From positions 1 through 41,814 of the forward strand of contig NZ_WTVQ01000043.1 in NCBI RefSeq assembly GCF_012910955.1: 41,814 nt of DNA, given 5' to 3'. The translations under genes were made by a program, and so were the position numbers. Below the pieces are notes generated by a model. It searched no databases and was not told the DNA's origin. It worked only from the letters and a program-made list of their open reading frames with translations. The DNA is from Aromatoleum diolicum. Lineage in GTDB: Bacteria; Pseudomonadota; Gammaproteobacteria; Burkholderiales; Rhodocyclaceae. Of the stretch, positions 7,201 through 16,478 are shown one piece after another; positions within the stretch are counted from its first letter, which is position 1; the number at the start of each line of letters is the position of its first letter.

Positions 7201-8451
7201 CTAGTGCTTGTGGTCTTCCAGGAGCGTCACGGAATCGAACGCGCGCTGATTCAGTTCGTGGCGGCGCTTGACCATGTACATGGCGCCGGCAACGAAGAGC
7301 CCGAACAGCACGATGACCACATTGATCGACATGCCGGTCATGATAAGCAGGGCGTAGAGGCCGGTCATGGTGAGGATCGACAGGTTCTCGTTGAAGTTCT
7401 GCACCGCGATGGAGTGTCCGGCGCCCATCAGGATATGCCCGCGATGCTGCAGCAGGGCATTCATCGGGACGACGAAGAATCCGGCAAGCGCGCCCACCAG
7501 CACCATCAGGGCCATGGCGAGCGGCGGTTGCGTCACGACCACCATCACGATCACCACCAGCCCCATCGCAATGCCGAGCGGAATCACTTCGACCGAACGA
7601 CGCAGGCTGATCATTCGCGCAGCCAGCACCGATCCGAGCGCGACACCCAGCGCCACCACGCCTTGCATCATCGACGCTTGCGAGAGATCGAAGCCGAGAT
7701 TGCGCTCGGCCCACTTGATGACGATGAACTGCAGGGTTGCGCCGGCTCCCCAGAACAGGGTGGTGACGGCAAGCGATATCTGGCCAAGCTTGTCGCGCCA
7801 CAGCAGTTTCAGGCAGTGGGCGAAATCGTGTACGAGATAGACAGGATTGTTCTTCAGCGGCTTGTGATCGACACCGGTGTCGGGAATGTACAGGTTGAAG
7901 ACCCCGGCGATCAGATAGAACAGGCCGACTACGGCGATCGTCGCGCGGAAGGCGTTGTCGAGCAGCGGCAGCCCGAGATCGGCTAGCCATTCGGCAACGT
8001 CCGGGCGGATCAGCACGCCGCCGACGACGGTTCCGAGAATGATGGCGGCCACCGTCAGGCCCTCGATCCAGCCGTTCGCGACGACCAGCAGGCGATGTGG
8101 CAGGTATTCGGTGAGGATGCCGTACTTGGCTGGCGAGTAGGCTGCTGCGCCAAGCCCGATCACTGCGTAGGCGAAGAGCGGATGGGCACCGAGAAACAGC
8201 ATCAGGCAGCCACCGATCTTGATGGTGTTGCTGATCAGCATCACCCGCCACTTGGGCATCGAGTCGGCAAACGCGCCGACGAAGGCGGCGAGTGCGACGT
8301 AGGAAACGGTGAAGAACAGCTTGAGCAGCGGCTCGTATGTTGCCGGAGCTGCCATATCGCGAAGCAGCGCAATCGCGATGATCAGCAGGGCGTTGTCGGC
8401 CAGCGCGGAAAAAAACTGCGCCGCCATGATGATGTAGAAACCGAGCCGCAT
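7201..8451 (-). CDS. lplT: Lysophospholipid transporter LplT (MFS)
   Basis: The 416-residue major-facilitator protein has about 12 hydrophobic segments. The family-typical N-terminus FYIIMAAQFFSALADNALLI matches LplT, which flips lysophospholipids across the inner membrane for re-acylation. Further landmarks are GLGAAAYSPAKYGILTEYLP and NGWIEGLTVAAIILGTVVGG. In Escherichia coli it is co-transcribed with the acyltransferase gene aas, which is not adjacent here. It is divergent from a LysR-type regulator gene. The ATG at 8451 is conventional, although its ribosome-binding site is weak; an in-frame Met at residue 9 is an alternative. Confidence 0.9.
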   Translation of the reverse strand: MRLGFYIIMAAQFFSALADNALLIIAIALLRDMAAPATYEPLLKLFFTVSYVALAAFVGAFADSMPKWRVMLISNTIKIGGCLMLFLGAHPLFAYAVIGLGAAAYSPAKYGILTEYLPHRLLVVANGWIEGLTVAAIILGTVVGGVLIRPDVAEWLADLGLPLLDNAFRATIAVVGLFYLIAGVFNLYIPDTGVDHKPLKNNPVYLVHDFAHCLKLLWRDKLGQISLAVTTLFWGAGATLQFIVIKWAERNLGFDLSQASMMQGVVALGVALGSVLAARMISLRRSVEVIPLGIAMGLVVIVMVVVTQPPLAMALMVLVGALAGFFVVPMNALLQHRGHILMGAGHSIAVQNFNENLSILTMTGLYALLIMTGMSINVVIVLFGLFVAGAMYMVKRRHELNQRAFDSVTLLEDHKH

Positions 8452-8602
8452 CGGTGCGGGGAGCCGTTACTTATGTAAAGGCCGGTTTATATCACGACCG
8501 TCGTCAGTTTGTTGTGATTTGCCTCATGGTCAGTGTCGACGCCATTGTGCGGCGTCAGGGGTGCTGCAGCGCATCAGAGCAACATGTGCTTTAATGCAGG
8601 TT

Positions 8603-8617
8603 ATAAATCAAACTTAT
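8603..8617 (+). promoter_or_regulatory. Candidate LysR-type operator (ATAA-N7-TTAT)
   Basis: A 15-base dyad with the T-N11-A layout favoured by LysR-type regulators lies 9 bases upstream of the regulator's own ATG and close to its GGAG ribosome-binding site. It could serve autoregulation. A single short dyad is weak evidence. Confidence 0.35.
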
Positions 8618-8626
8618 GGAGTAGCC

Positions 8627-9544
8627 ATGGCTGATCGCAGACTGCAGGTTTTCAGCGCAGTGGCCAAGTACGGTTCATTTACCCGCGCGGCCGAACATCT
8701 TTTCATGACCCAGCCGGCGGTCACGTTTCAGATCAAGCAGCTGGAAGAGCATTTCAACACGCGGTTGCTGGAGCGTGGCCATGGGAAAGTCAGCCTGACC
8801 CAGGCGGGCGAGGTGGTGATGGCCTACGCAGAGCGGATCCTCGATCTGTCGGATGAGCTCGAATCGCGGGTGTCGGAGCTGACCGATGAACTCGGTGGTT
8901 CCCTCAACATCGGCACCAGCACGACGATTGCGGCGTACTGGCTGCCGCAGTTGCTCGAGGGCTTCAAGCGCAAGTATCCGCGAGTGATTCCGCGCGTGGT
9001 GGTGGGCAATTCGCAGCTCACCGAGGATCGCGTCGCGTCGCGCGAGCTGGATCTTGCGCTGATCGAGATCGCCTCCGAGCAGCCGGCCGTGGAGCGACTC
9101 GCGGCGACGCGCGATGAGTTGCTGGTGATCTGTCGTCCTGGTGATCCGCTCGCAAAATACGACAAGCTCACCGCTGCAGACCTGCGGGATCATCCATTCA
9201 TCACGCGCGATCCGGGAAACGGCATCCGCATCCTTGCCGAGGAGTTTTTCGCCGCGGCCGGTATCGGCGTGGATCAGCTGACGGTGTCTGCGGAGCTGGG
9301 CAGCCTCGCGACCGTCAAGCATCTTGCCGCCGAGGGGATCGGCTATGCGATCGCATCGCGCGCAGCCATCCAGCGCGACATCCGTGAGGGACGCCTGGTT
9401 GCGATTCCCCTCGAACCGCGGATCTATACGCCGCTCGAGGTGATCGTGCCGCGCGACAAGTTTCGCTCGCGCCTCATCACGACATTTGCCGAGTATGCCG
9501 TTGCGGAATTGCAGCATATGGCCGCCGCCGGCGAGACGGCGTGA
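8627..9544 (+). CDS. LysR-type transcriptional regulator
   Basis: The 305-residue regulator has an N-terminal helix-turn-helix: LQVFSAVAKYGSFTRAAEHL, then MTQPAVTFQIKQLEEHF. A linker helix (about 60-85) and a LysR substrate-binding domain (about 90-295) of the CysL-like type follow. The ATG at 8627 has GGAG six bases upstream and fits the family start; the frame stays open to 8519 without family similarity. Its targets are not evident: the divergent neighbour is lplT, and radA follows with overlapping stop and start codons. The effector is unknown. Confidence 0.9.
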   Translation: MADRRLQVFSAVAKYGSFTRAAEHLFMTQPAVTFQIKQLEEHFNTRLLERGHGKVSLTQAGEVVMAYAERILDLSDELESRVSELTDELGGSLNIGTSTTIAAYWLPQLLEGFKRKYPRVIPRVVVGNSQLTEDRVASRELDLALIEIASEQPAVERLAATRDELLVICRPGDPLAKYDKLTAADLRDHPFITRDPGNGIRILAEEFFAAAGIGVDQLTVSAELGSLATVKHLAAEGIGYAIASRAAIQRDIREGRLVAIPLEPRIYTPLEVIVPRDKFRSRLITTFAEYAVAELQHMAAAGETA

Positions 9545-10917
9545 TGGCGAAGGCCAAGACCAGTTTCGTTTGTACGGAATGCGGCGGACAGGCGCCGCGC
9601 TGGCAGGGGCAGTGCCCGCAGTGCAAGGGCTGGAACACGCTCGTCGAGACTGTGGTGGAGCAGGGGGGCGGAGCCGGCAGCCGCTTTGCGGCGCTCGCCG
9701 GCACTACCGCAAAGCTGCAGACGCTGGCCGAGCTTGAGCCGCGCGAGGAACCGCGAACACCGACGGGCATCGAAGAATTCGACCGTGTTCTGGGTGGCGG
9801 GCTGGTGGCGGGTGGCGTTGTGTTGATCGGGGGGGACCCGGGTATCGGCAAGTCGACGCTGCTGCTGCAGGCCTTGTCCGTCCTTGCAGCGCGCCACCCC
9901 GCCATCTACGTCAGCGGCGAAGAATCGGGCGAGCAGGTTGCATTGCGCGCGCAGCGTCTGCAGCTCGATCCGACGGGCCTGCAGTTGCTGGCCGAGATCA
10001 ATCTGGAGCGCATTCTTGCGACGCTGAAGGACGCACGGCCGCGCATCGCGGTCATCGACTCGATCCAGACGGTGTATTCGGAAGCGCTGCAGTCAGCACC
10101 CGGCTCGGTCGCGCAGGTGCGCGAATGCGCAGCGCAGCTGACACGCTTCGCGAAACAGAGCGGCACGAGCCTGATCCTGGTGGGCCATGTCACCAAGGAC
10201 GGCACGCTGGCCGGACCGCGTGTGCTGGAACATATCGTCGATACGGTGTTGTATTTCGAGGGCGATACGCACTCGAGCTTCCGCCTGGTGCGGGCGTTCA
10301 AGAACCGCTTCGGGGCGGTGAATGAGCTGGGCGTGTTCGCGATGACTGAACGCGGCTTGCGCGGCGTGAGCAATCCATCGGCGATCTTCCTGTCGCAGCA
10401 TAGCCAGCAGGTGGCCGGCAGCTGCGTGCTTGTGACACAGGAGGGCACGCGGCCGCTGTTGGTGGAGATCCAGGCGCTGGTGGACGGTGCGCATAGTCCG
10501 AACCCGCGGCGCCTTTCCGTCGGTCTGGAGCAGAACCGGCTTGCAATGCTGCTGGCCGTGCTGCATCGCCACGCGGGCGTGGTGTGCTTCGATCAGGATG
10601 TCTTCGTCAACGCCGTGGGCGGCGTGAAGATTACCGAACCCGCGGCCGACCTTGCGGTGTTGCTCGCGATCGTGTCGTCGCTGCGCAGCCGGCCGTTGCC
10701 GCGCGAGTTGGTGGTGTTCGGCGAGGTGGGACTGGCGGGGGAGATCCGTCCGGCACCGCGCGGGCAGGAGCGGCTCAAGGAGGCGGCGAAGCTGGGCTTC
10801 TCCGTCGCGATCATTCCGAAGGCGAATGCGCCGAAACAGGCGATCGCCGGCATGCGGGTGATTGCGGCCGACCGCATCGAGGAAGCCATCGAGCAGGCGC
10901 GCGAGCTGGAGGTTTGA
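9544..10917 (+). CDS. radA: DNA repair protein RadA
   Basis: RadA (457 residues from the ATG at 9544) is a RecA-like ATPase that promotes branch migration of recombination intermediates. In order it has a four-Cys zinc finger (CTECGG and CPQCKGW), Walker A GGDPGIGKST, Walker B IAVIDSIQT, the RadA-specific KNRFGAVNELGVF motif and a Lon-protease-like C-terminal domain (about 285-455). A GTG directly before (9541) is an alternative start. It overlaps the LysR-type gene by one base (TGATG), an unusual partner for a housekeeping repair gene. Confidence 0.96.
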   Translation: MAKAKTSFVCTECGGQAPRWQGQCPQCKGWNTLVETVVEQGGGAGSRFAALAGTTAKLQTLAELEPREEPRTPTGIEEFDRVLGGGLVAGGVVLIGGDPGIGKSTLLLQALSVLAARHPAIYVSGEESGEQVALRAQRLQLDPTGLQLLAEINLERILATLKDARPRIAVIDSIQTVYSEALQSAPGSVAQVRECAAQLTRFAKQSGTSLILVGHVTKDGTLAGPRVLEHIVDTVLYFEGDTHSSFRLVRAFKNRFGAVNELGVFAMTERGLRGVSNPSAIFLSQHSQQVAGSCVLVTQEGTRPLLVEIQALVDGAHSPNPRRLSVGLEQNRLAMLLAVLHRHAGVVCFDQDVFVNAVGGVKITEPAADLAVLLAIVSSLRSRPLPRELVVFGEVGLAGEIRPAPRGQERLKEAAKLGFSVAIIPKANAPKQAIAGMRVIAADRIEEAIEQARELEV

Positions 10918-10940
10918 CCATCCCGGCAGGCATCTAAGTT

Positions 10941-10963
10941 AATTATTGCAAATCATTCGTATT
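10941..10963 (+). promoter_or_regulatory. Candidate Fur box upstream of the signalling operon
   Basis: AATTATTGCAAATCATTCGT at 10941-10960 and the following ATT resemble betaproteobacterial Fur sites of the GCAAATnATTnnnATT type. The site lies in the 151-base AT-richer gap between radA and the PAS kinase. It was judged by eye; no iron-related gene is adjacent. Confidence 0.3.
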
Positions 10964-11068
10964 CCTGACAGGGTTTCGCTAAAGTGTCATTGACGATCCA
11001 GGGACAGGGCTTCCTGTCGGTCGAAACATTGCGCTTCGGCAGTTGGGCGTCATGCGGAGGATTTTCCA

Positions 11069-12550
11069 ATGTCCGAGAGCCCCGATCATGGCTGGATCGC
11101 CGATACACCGGATGCGCTGATCCTTGTTGACGCTGTCGGCGTGGTGCTCGAATGGAGTCCTGGCGCGGAGCGGATGTTCGGCTACTCGCGCGCGGAAGCA
11201 GTAGGGAGCGGGCTCGATCAACTGGTGGTGATCGCGGAGCGGGCCGATGAGCAGCGGGGCTTCATTGCCGAGACGCTCGCGGCGGGTTGGGGTACGTTCG
11301 AATCCCTGCGCCGGAGAAAGGACGGCACGCTGATCTACGTCGATATTTCCGGCAAGCGGATGGGCGACGGTTCGGCAGCGGATAGCCAGGTGCTGTTCTC
11401 GGAAAAGGACGTCACGCAGCTGAAGGTGCGGCGGGACAGCAAATCGCTCGAAGCACGCTTCGGTGATTTGCTCGAATCGACGCCCGACGGCATCGTGATC
11501 GCCAACTCGACCGGCCATATTCTCGTCACGAACAGCCAGGCGGAACGATTGTTCGGTTACGCGCCGGGCGAATTGCGCGCCCGTCCGGTGGAGGATCTGT
11601 TGCCCGAGCGCTTTCGCGCCTCACACAAGGGACACCGTTCGCATTATTTCTCCCAGCCGCGCACCCGCGCGATGGGTGCGGGGCTGGAACTGTTCGGCTT
11701 GCGCAAGGACGGCAGCGAGTTTCCCGTTGAGATCAGCCTGAGTCCGCTGATGAGCGAGGAGACCCCGGTGGTGATCAGCGCGGTTCGTGACGTCAGCGAA
11801 CGCAAGTGCTTCGAGCAGGCGCTGCAGGAAAAGAACCTCGAACTGGAAAACGCGAACCGTGCGAAGGATCGCTTCCTCGCGAGCATGAGCCATGAGCTGC
11901 GCACGCCGCTGAATGCGGTGATCGGCTTCTCTGGAACACTGCTGATGAAGCTACCGGGAGAGCTGAACGCGGACCAGACGCATCAGCTGGAGATCATTCG
12001 CGGCAGTGCGCGCCATCTGCTGGCCCTGATCAACGATTTGCTGCATCTGGCGAAGATCGAGGCGGGGAAGGTGGAGCTGCATCCCGAGTTGGTCGACTGC
12101 AATGCACTGATCGAGGAGGTCGCCGCGACCCTGAGACCGCAGGCCGTAGCCAAGGACGTGGCGCTCGAGCTCGACGTTCCGGTGGAGCCGGTGGTGTTCA
12201 GAACGGACCGGCGGGCCGTGAGTCAGATTGTTATCAACCTGACCAATAACGCGATCAAGTTCACCGAACGCGGCAGCGTCCGCATGGGCCTGTCGGCGGG
12301 TGACTTCGGCGGACAGCGGCGCTTGGAGTTCAGCGTTCAGGATACCGGACCGGGGATTCGTGAGGATGAACTGGCGACGCTGTTCGAGCCCTTCGTGCAG
12401 GGGCAGGCGTCACGCATCAAGGGTGTGGAGGGGACGGGCCTTGGCTTGCACCTTAGCCGCACGCTGGCGGGATTGTTGGGCGGGACGCTGACATGTCGCA
12501 GCACGTATGGCGAAGGCTGCGTGTTTACACTCGTCGTGACGGAGATCTGA
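11069..12550 (+). CDS. PAS-PAS sensor histidine kinase
   Basis: The 493-residue kinase lacks obvious membrane segments and is probably cytoplasmic. Two PAS domains (about 8-120 and 130-250) carry FGYSRAEAVG- and FGYAPGELRA-type motifs and PAC ends. A short coiled linker leads to the HisKA motif SMSHELRTPLNAVIGFS with His275. The ATPase has N box INLTNNAIKFTERG, G1 DTGPGIRED, F box LFEPFVQG and G2 GTGLGLHLS. No receiver domain is attached. The next two genes encode receivers and follow at 3 bases and by near-overlap, so they are the likely phosphorelay partners. The signal is unknown. Confidence 0.92.
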   Translation: MSESPDHGWIADTPDALILVDAVGVVLEWSPGAERMFGYSRAEAVGSGLDQLVVIAERADEQRGFIAETLAAGWGTFESLRRRKDGTLIYVDISGKRMGDGSAADSQVLFSEKDVTQLKVRRDSKSLEARFGDLLESTPDGIVIANSTGHILVTNSQAERLFGYAPGELRARPVEDLLPERFRASHKGHRSHYFSQPRTRAMGAGLELFGLRKDGSEFPVEISLSPLMSEETPVVISAVRDVSERKCFEQALQEKNLELENANRAKDRFLASMSHELRTPLNAVIGFSGTLLMKLPGELNADQTHQLEIIRGSARHLLALINDLLHLAKIEAGKVELHPELVDCNALIEEVAATLRPQAVAKDVALELDVPVEPVVFRTDRRAVSQIVINLTNNAIKFTERGSVRMGLSAGDFGGQRRLEFSVQDTGPGIREDELATLFEPFVQGQASRIKGVEGTGLGLHLSRTLAGLLGGTLTCRSTYGEGCVFTLVVTEI

Positions 12551-12553
12551 GCG

Positions 12554-12952
12554 ATGGCTGCAAGAATACTGATTGCCGAGGATCACCCGGCCAGCATGGA
12601 GTTGATGCGCTACCTGCTGGAGGCGAATGGTTACAGCACGCTGACTGCGGGGAATGGCGAGGTGGCAGTCGCGGTCGCGCGGCGAGATCGGCCGGATCTG
12701 ATCGTCTGTGATCTGCAGATGCCCAATCTGAATGGCTACGAGGTGCTCGAGGCGCTGAAGCTCGACGCGAATCTGCAATGCGTTCCGGTGATCGCCGTCA
12801 CCGCGTTCTCGATGATGGGTGATCGCGAGAAGGTCTTGACCGCAGGGTTCGACGGCTATTTCTCAAAGCCGATCGAGCCTGAAACCTTTATCACGCAGAT
12901 GGAACTCTTCCTGCCGCCAGCGCTGCGCGGGCGGCGGCCGGAAGGGGAATGA
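12554..12952 (+). CDS. Single-domain response regulator (DivK/CheY-like)
   Basis: This 132-residue protein is one receiver domain with no output domain. The acidic residues in IAEDHPAS, phosphoacceptor Asp53 in VCDLQMPNLNGYEVL, the Thr in AVTAFSM and the Lys in YFSKPIEPE are all present. Single-domain receivers act as phosphate shuttles or bind partner proteins. It starts 3 bases after the upstream kinase stop, and its end overlaps a possible start of the next gene by ATGA. It most likely receives phosphate from the PAS kinase. Confidence 0.93.
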   Translation: MAARILIAEDHPASMELMRYLLEANGYSTLTAGNGEVAVAVARRDRPDLIVCDLQMPNLNGYEVLEALKLDANLQCVPVIAVTAFSMMGDREKVLTAGFDGYFSKPIEPETFITQMELFLPPALRGRRPEGE

Positions 12953-12972
12953 GGACGGAGCGGACGGAAGGC

Positions 12973-15900
12973 ATGGCAAACATTGCTGTCGTTGATGACG
13001 TTCCAACGAACCGAGAACTGCTGGCGACGGTGCTGAAGGCGCTTGGTCACCGGGTGATCGAAGCAGCGGATGGGGTCGCCGCACTCGCATTGGTGCGTCG
13101 GGAGGCGCCCGATCTGGTGATCTGCGACATCCTGATGCCGGAGGTGGACGGCTATGAGTTCGTACGCCAGCTTCGCGCAGATCCGGCGATCGCCAAGACA
13201 CCGGTGATTTTCTATACCGCGTATTACCTCGAAGCCGAAGCGCGGCAGCTGGCTCAGGCCTGCGGGGTGGCCGAGATTCTGACCAAGCCGAGCGATCCGG
13301 AAGACATCATCGCGGTGGTGAAGCGAGTCCTGAGCGAGGCTGCGGAGGCCGGGCAGGCCGAGGCTCCGACGCCGCCCGAGTTCGATCGGCAGCATCTGCA
13401 GCTGATTACCGGCAAGTTGTCGGAGAAGGTGGCGGAGCTGCAGTGCGCGAATGACAAGCTCCAGGCCTTGATCGCACTTAATCTGCAGCTCGCGTCGCAG
13501 CGCGATACGTCGCAACTGCTCGACCATGTGTGCACGAGTGCCCGGCAGTTGATCGGAGCCGAGTACGGCAGCATTGCAGTGCGTGTGGCAGGTAGCGACG
13601 CGCTTGCGTATGTGGGCCACTGCGGGGTCGATCCCGCGGTGGTGGCGGCGATGGGGCCGTTGCACTTCGATGCAGGCGTGGCGGGCGAGGTGTATCGGTC
13701 CCAGCAGGTTCAGCGCCTGGAGCTGTCCGAGGGACAAGACGCCCTCAGTGGCCTTCCTGCCGGATACCCGCCGCTGCATTCCCTCATCGCGGCACCGGTG
13801 ACTTCGCTGACGAGTGCGTACGGCTGGATCTGTCTCGGCAACAAAGTGGGCGAGACCGGCTTCACCGATGCAGATGAAGAACTCCTGCGCATTCTTGCGG
13901 CCCAGGTGGGCCGCATCTACGAAAACGGCAGTCTGTACCGCAGGGTCCAGGCCTATGCGTGCGAACTCGAGGCGGAAATCGTCGATCGCGAGCGCGCGCA
14001 ACGACAGCTGGCAGCGCAATACACCGTCGCCCGCATCCTCGACGACGCGGGGACGATCGCAGAAGCGGCGCCGCTCCTGCTCGAGGTGGTCTGCAGCGAA
14101 CTGGAATTCGCCGCAGGAGCGCTGTGGAGCGTGGATGAGCCGGGGCAAATGCTGCGTTGTCTCGAAGCTTGGTGCCAACCGGACGACCTTTGCTCGATCT
14201 TCGTCGCGAATACGCGACAGATGACGTTCAGGCGCAAAGTCGGGATTCCCGGTCGCGTATGGGCCTCCGGCGCACCGGTGTGGTTGTCCGATCTGCAGGC
14301 GGAGCCGGACGTCGCCAGGAGTCGCGATGCGTTACAGGCGGGTTTCCGCTCTGGGGGCGCGTTCCCGATCGTCGTGCGTGGCCGGGTTGCCGGGATCATC
14401 GAGTTTTTCAGCCGCAAGGCGTCAGGGCCGGACACGCGTCTGGCCGAGACGCTGACTGCACTGGGCGGGCAGATCGGGCAGTTTTTCGAACGCAATGCCC
14501 AGCAGCAGCGCATCGTGCGCCTGACGCGGGTTTATGCGGTGTTGAGTGGCATCAATTCGACGATCGTGCGCAATCACGATCGCAAGGAGTTGTTCGGCGA
14601 GGCCTGCCGGATCGCCGTGCAGCAGGGTGAATTCGGCATTGCCTGGATCGGCGAGTTCGACCCCGAGGCGATGGAGCTGATCCCGGTGGCTTGGGCGGGG
14701 ATCGATGAGGCGCAGGGGACGGAGCGCCTGTCGGTGCGCAGCGACAGCCCATTTGCGCGGCAGGCTGTAGGTAGGGCAGTGCTGAGCGGCATTCCCGTCT
14801 TCATCAACGACTTGTCGAAGGTCAGCGAGGCGGGAAGCCGGTGCGCGGAGGCACTACGCCGCGGATATCAATCACTGATCGCCTTGCCGCTGGTGGTTGA
14901 AGAGAAGGTTGTCGGGGTGATGGTGCTTTATGCGCGCGAACCCGATTTCTTCACCGGCGAGGAGCTGGAGCTTCTTACGGAACTTGCCAACGACGTATCC
15001 TTTGCGCTCGAGTACATCGGCAAGCAGGACCTGCTCGCCTATCTTGCGTATCACGACGTCCTGACGGGCCTGTCCAATCGCGCGCACCTGCTGGAATCCC
15101 TCGGTCAGGCCTTGCAGACGGCGCGCAAGCATCCGGGCGAGAAGGTCGCTGTCGTGCTATGGAACGTCAACCGCTTCCGCAACATCAACGACACTTTCGG
15201 GCGTCAGGTCGGCGACCGGGTGCTGCGCGAAGTGGCACAGCGCTTCATGGCGGCGTGGCCGGACGGGACCAGCGTGGCTCGCATCGCCGGGGACCAGTTC
15301 GCCGCGATCCATGCGGGGGGGCGGGAACTCACCGAGATCGCGCACTCGATCGAGAATGCCGCTGCCGGAATGCTCAAGCAGCCGATCGTGGTGGGCGAGC
15401 ATGAGCTGCGCCTGTCGATGTCGGCCGGCGTTGCGGTGTTCTCCGGCGGCGATGAGGATGCCGACACGCTGGTGAAGAATGCCGAGGTGGCGTTGCGCAA
15501 GGCGAAGGGGGCCGGGCTGGGCTTCCTGTTCTACGGACCGGAGATGAACGCGCTGATCGCCGAGACGCTGATACTGGAAAACCGGCTGCGTCAGGCGCTG
15601 GAACGCGACGAATTCGTGCTGTATTACCAGCCGAAGACGAACGGCGCGAGCGGACGCGTCACCGGGCTCGAAGCGCTGATCCGCTGGAACGACCCGGAGG
15701 GCGGGGTGGTGCAGCCGGGCGTGTTCATTCCGATCCTCGAGGAAACCGGGATGATTCTGGAGGTCGGTGCCTGGGCGATCCGCAAGGCGCTGGCCGATAT
15801 GCAGAAATGGCGCATCGAGGGCATCGATCCACCCCGCGTCGCGGTGAATGTGTCGGCAATCCAGCTGCAACAGAAGGACTTCGTCGATTCGGTGCGTCTT

Positions 15901-16350
15901 GCGATCAAGGCTTGCAATGGCGAGGCGCCATCGGTGGATCTCGAGATTACCGAGAGCATGCTGATGACGGATCTGGATGACAATATCCTGCGCCTGTCGG
16001 AGATTCGCGGGCTGGGGCTGGACATTGCAATCGACGATTTCGGCACCGGCTACTCGTCGCTCGGCTATCTCTCGAAGCTGCCGGTGAACGCGCTGAAGAT
16101 CGACAAGTCCTTCATCGACACGATGGCGGCGACGCCCGAGAGCATGACGATCGTGTCGACGATCATTTCGCTCGCGCACTCGCTCGGCCTGAAGGTCATC
16201 GCCGAAGGGGTCGAAAAGGAGGAACAGGCCAAGTTCCTGCGCCTGTTCCGCTGCAACGAATTGCAGGGCTATCTGATCAGTCAGCCCTTGCCGCCGGATG
16301 AGGTGGTCGGCTACCTGCGCGACAGTCTGGCCAGCGTGCAGCTTCAGTGA
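12973..16350 (+). CDS. REC-GAFx3-GGDEF-EAL protein, probable c-di-GMP phosphodiesterase
   Basis: This protein (1125 residues from the ATG at 12973) has a receiver with phosphoacceptor Asp52 (ICDILMPEVDGYEF), three GAF-like regions (about 145-320, 345-510, 525-690), a GGDEF domain (about 695-855) and an EAL domain (about 870-1115). The GGDEF signature reads AGDQF (772-776), so cyclase activity is probably lost. The EAL domain keeps E900-A-L, NVSAIQ, EITES, DDFGTGYSS, EGVE and QGYLISQPL, so it should hydrolyse c-di-GMP. An upstream ATG at 12949 overlaps the previous gene by ATGA and is an alternative start; homologous receivers usually begin at MANI. Confidence 0.9.
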   Translation: MANIAVVDDVPTNRELLATVLKALGHRVIEAADGVAALALVRREAPDLVICDILMPEVDGYEFVRQLRADPAIAKTPVIFYTAYYLEAEARQLAQACGVAEILTKPSDPEDIIAVVKRVLSEAAEAGQAEAPTPPEFDRQHLQLITGKLSEKVAELQCANDKLQALIALNLQLASQRDTSQLLDHVCTSARQLIGAEYGSIAVRVAGSDALAYVGHCGVDPAVVAAMGPLHFDAGVAGEVYRSQQVQRLELSEGQDALSGLPAGYPPLHSLIAAPVTSLTSAYGWICLGNKVGETGFTDADEELLRILAAQVGRIYENGSLYRRVQAYACELEAEIVDRERAQRQLAAQYTVARILDDAGTIAEAAPLLLEVVCSELEFAAGALWSVDEPGQMLRCLEAWCQPDDLCSIFVANTRQMTFRRKVGIPGRVWASGAPVWLSDLQAEPDVARSRDALQAGFRSGGAFPIVVRGRVAGIIEFFSRKASGPDTRLAETLTALGGQIGQFFERNAQQQRIVRLTRVYAVLSGINSTIVRNHDRKELFGEACRIAVQQGEFGIAWIGEFDPEAMELIPVAWAGIDEAQGTERLSVRSDSPFARQAVGRAVLSGIPVFINDLSKVSEAGSRCAEALRRGYQSLIALPLVVEEKVVGVMVLYAREPDFFTGEELELLTELANDVSFALEYIGKQDLLAYLAYHDVLTGLSNRAHLLESLGQALQTARKHPGEKVAVVLWNVNRFRNINDTFGRQVGDRVLREVAQRFMAAWPDGTSVARIAGDQFAAIHAGGRELTEIAHSIENAAAGMLKQPIVVGEHELRLSMSAGVAVFSGGDEDADTLVKNAEVALRKAKGAGLGFLFYGPEMNALIAETLILENRLRQALERDEFVLYYQPKTNGASGRVTGLEALIRWNDPEGGVVQPGVFIPILEETGMILEVGAWAIRKALADMQKWRIEGIDPPRVAVNVSAIQLQQKDFVDSVRLAIKACNGEAPSVDLEITESMLMTDLDDNILRLSEIRGLGLDIAIDDFGTGYSSLGYLSKLPVNALKIDKSFIDTMAATPESMTIVSTIISLAHSLGLKVIAEGVEKEEQAKFLRLFRCNELQGYLISQPLPPDEVVGYLRDSLASVQLQ

Positions 16351-16478
16351 TCGTCAGCGCGGATGTCGGGTGCAGCTTGCATGCCTGCGCTCATGCGCTA
16401 GGCTGAACCAGCGACCGGGCGGACTTCTGGGGGCCACGGGGACTTGCCGCCGCGCCGCTCAATCCAAGGAGGTGCCAG

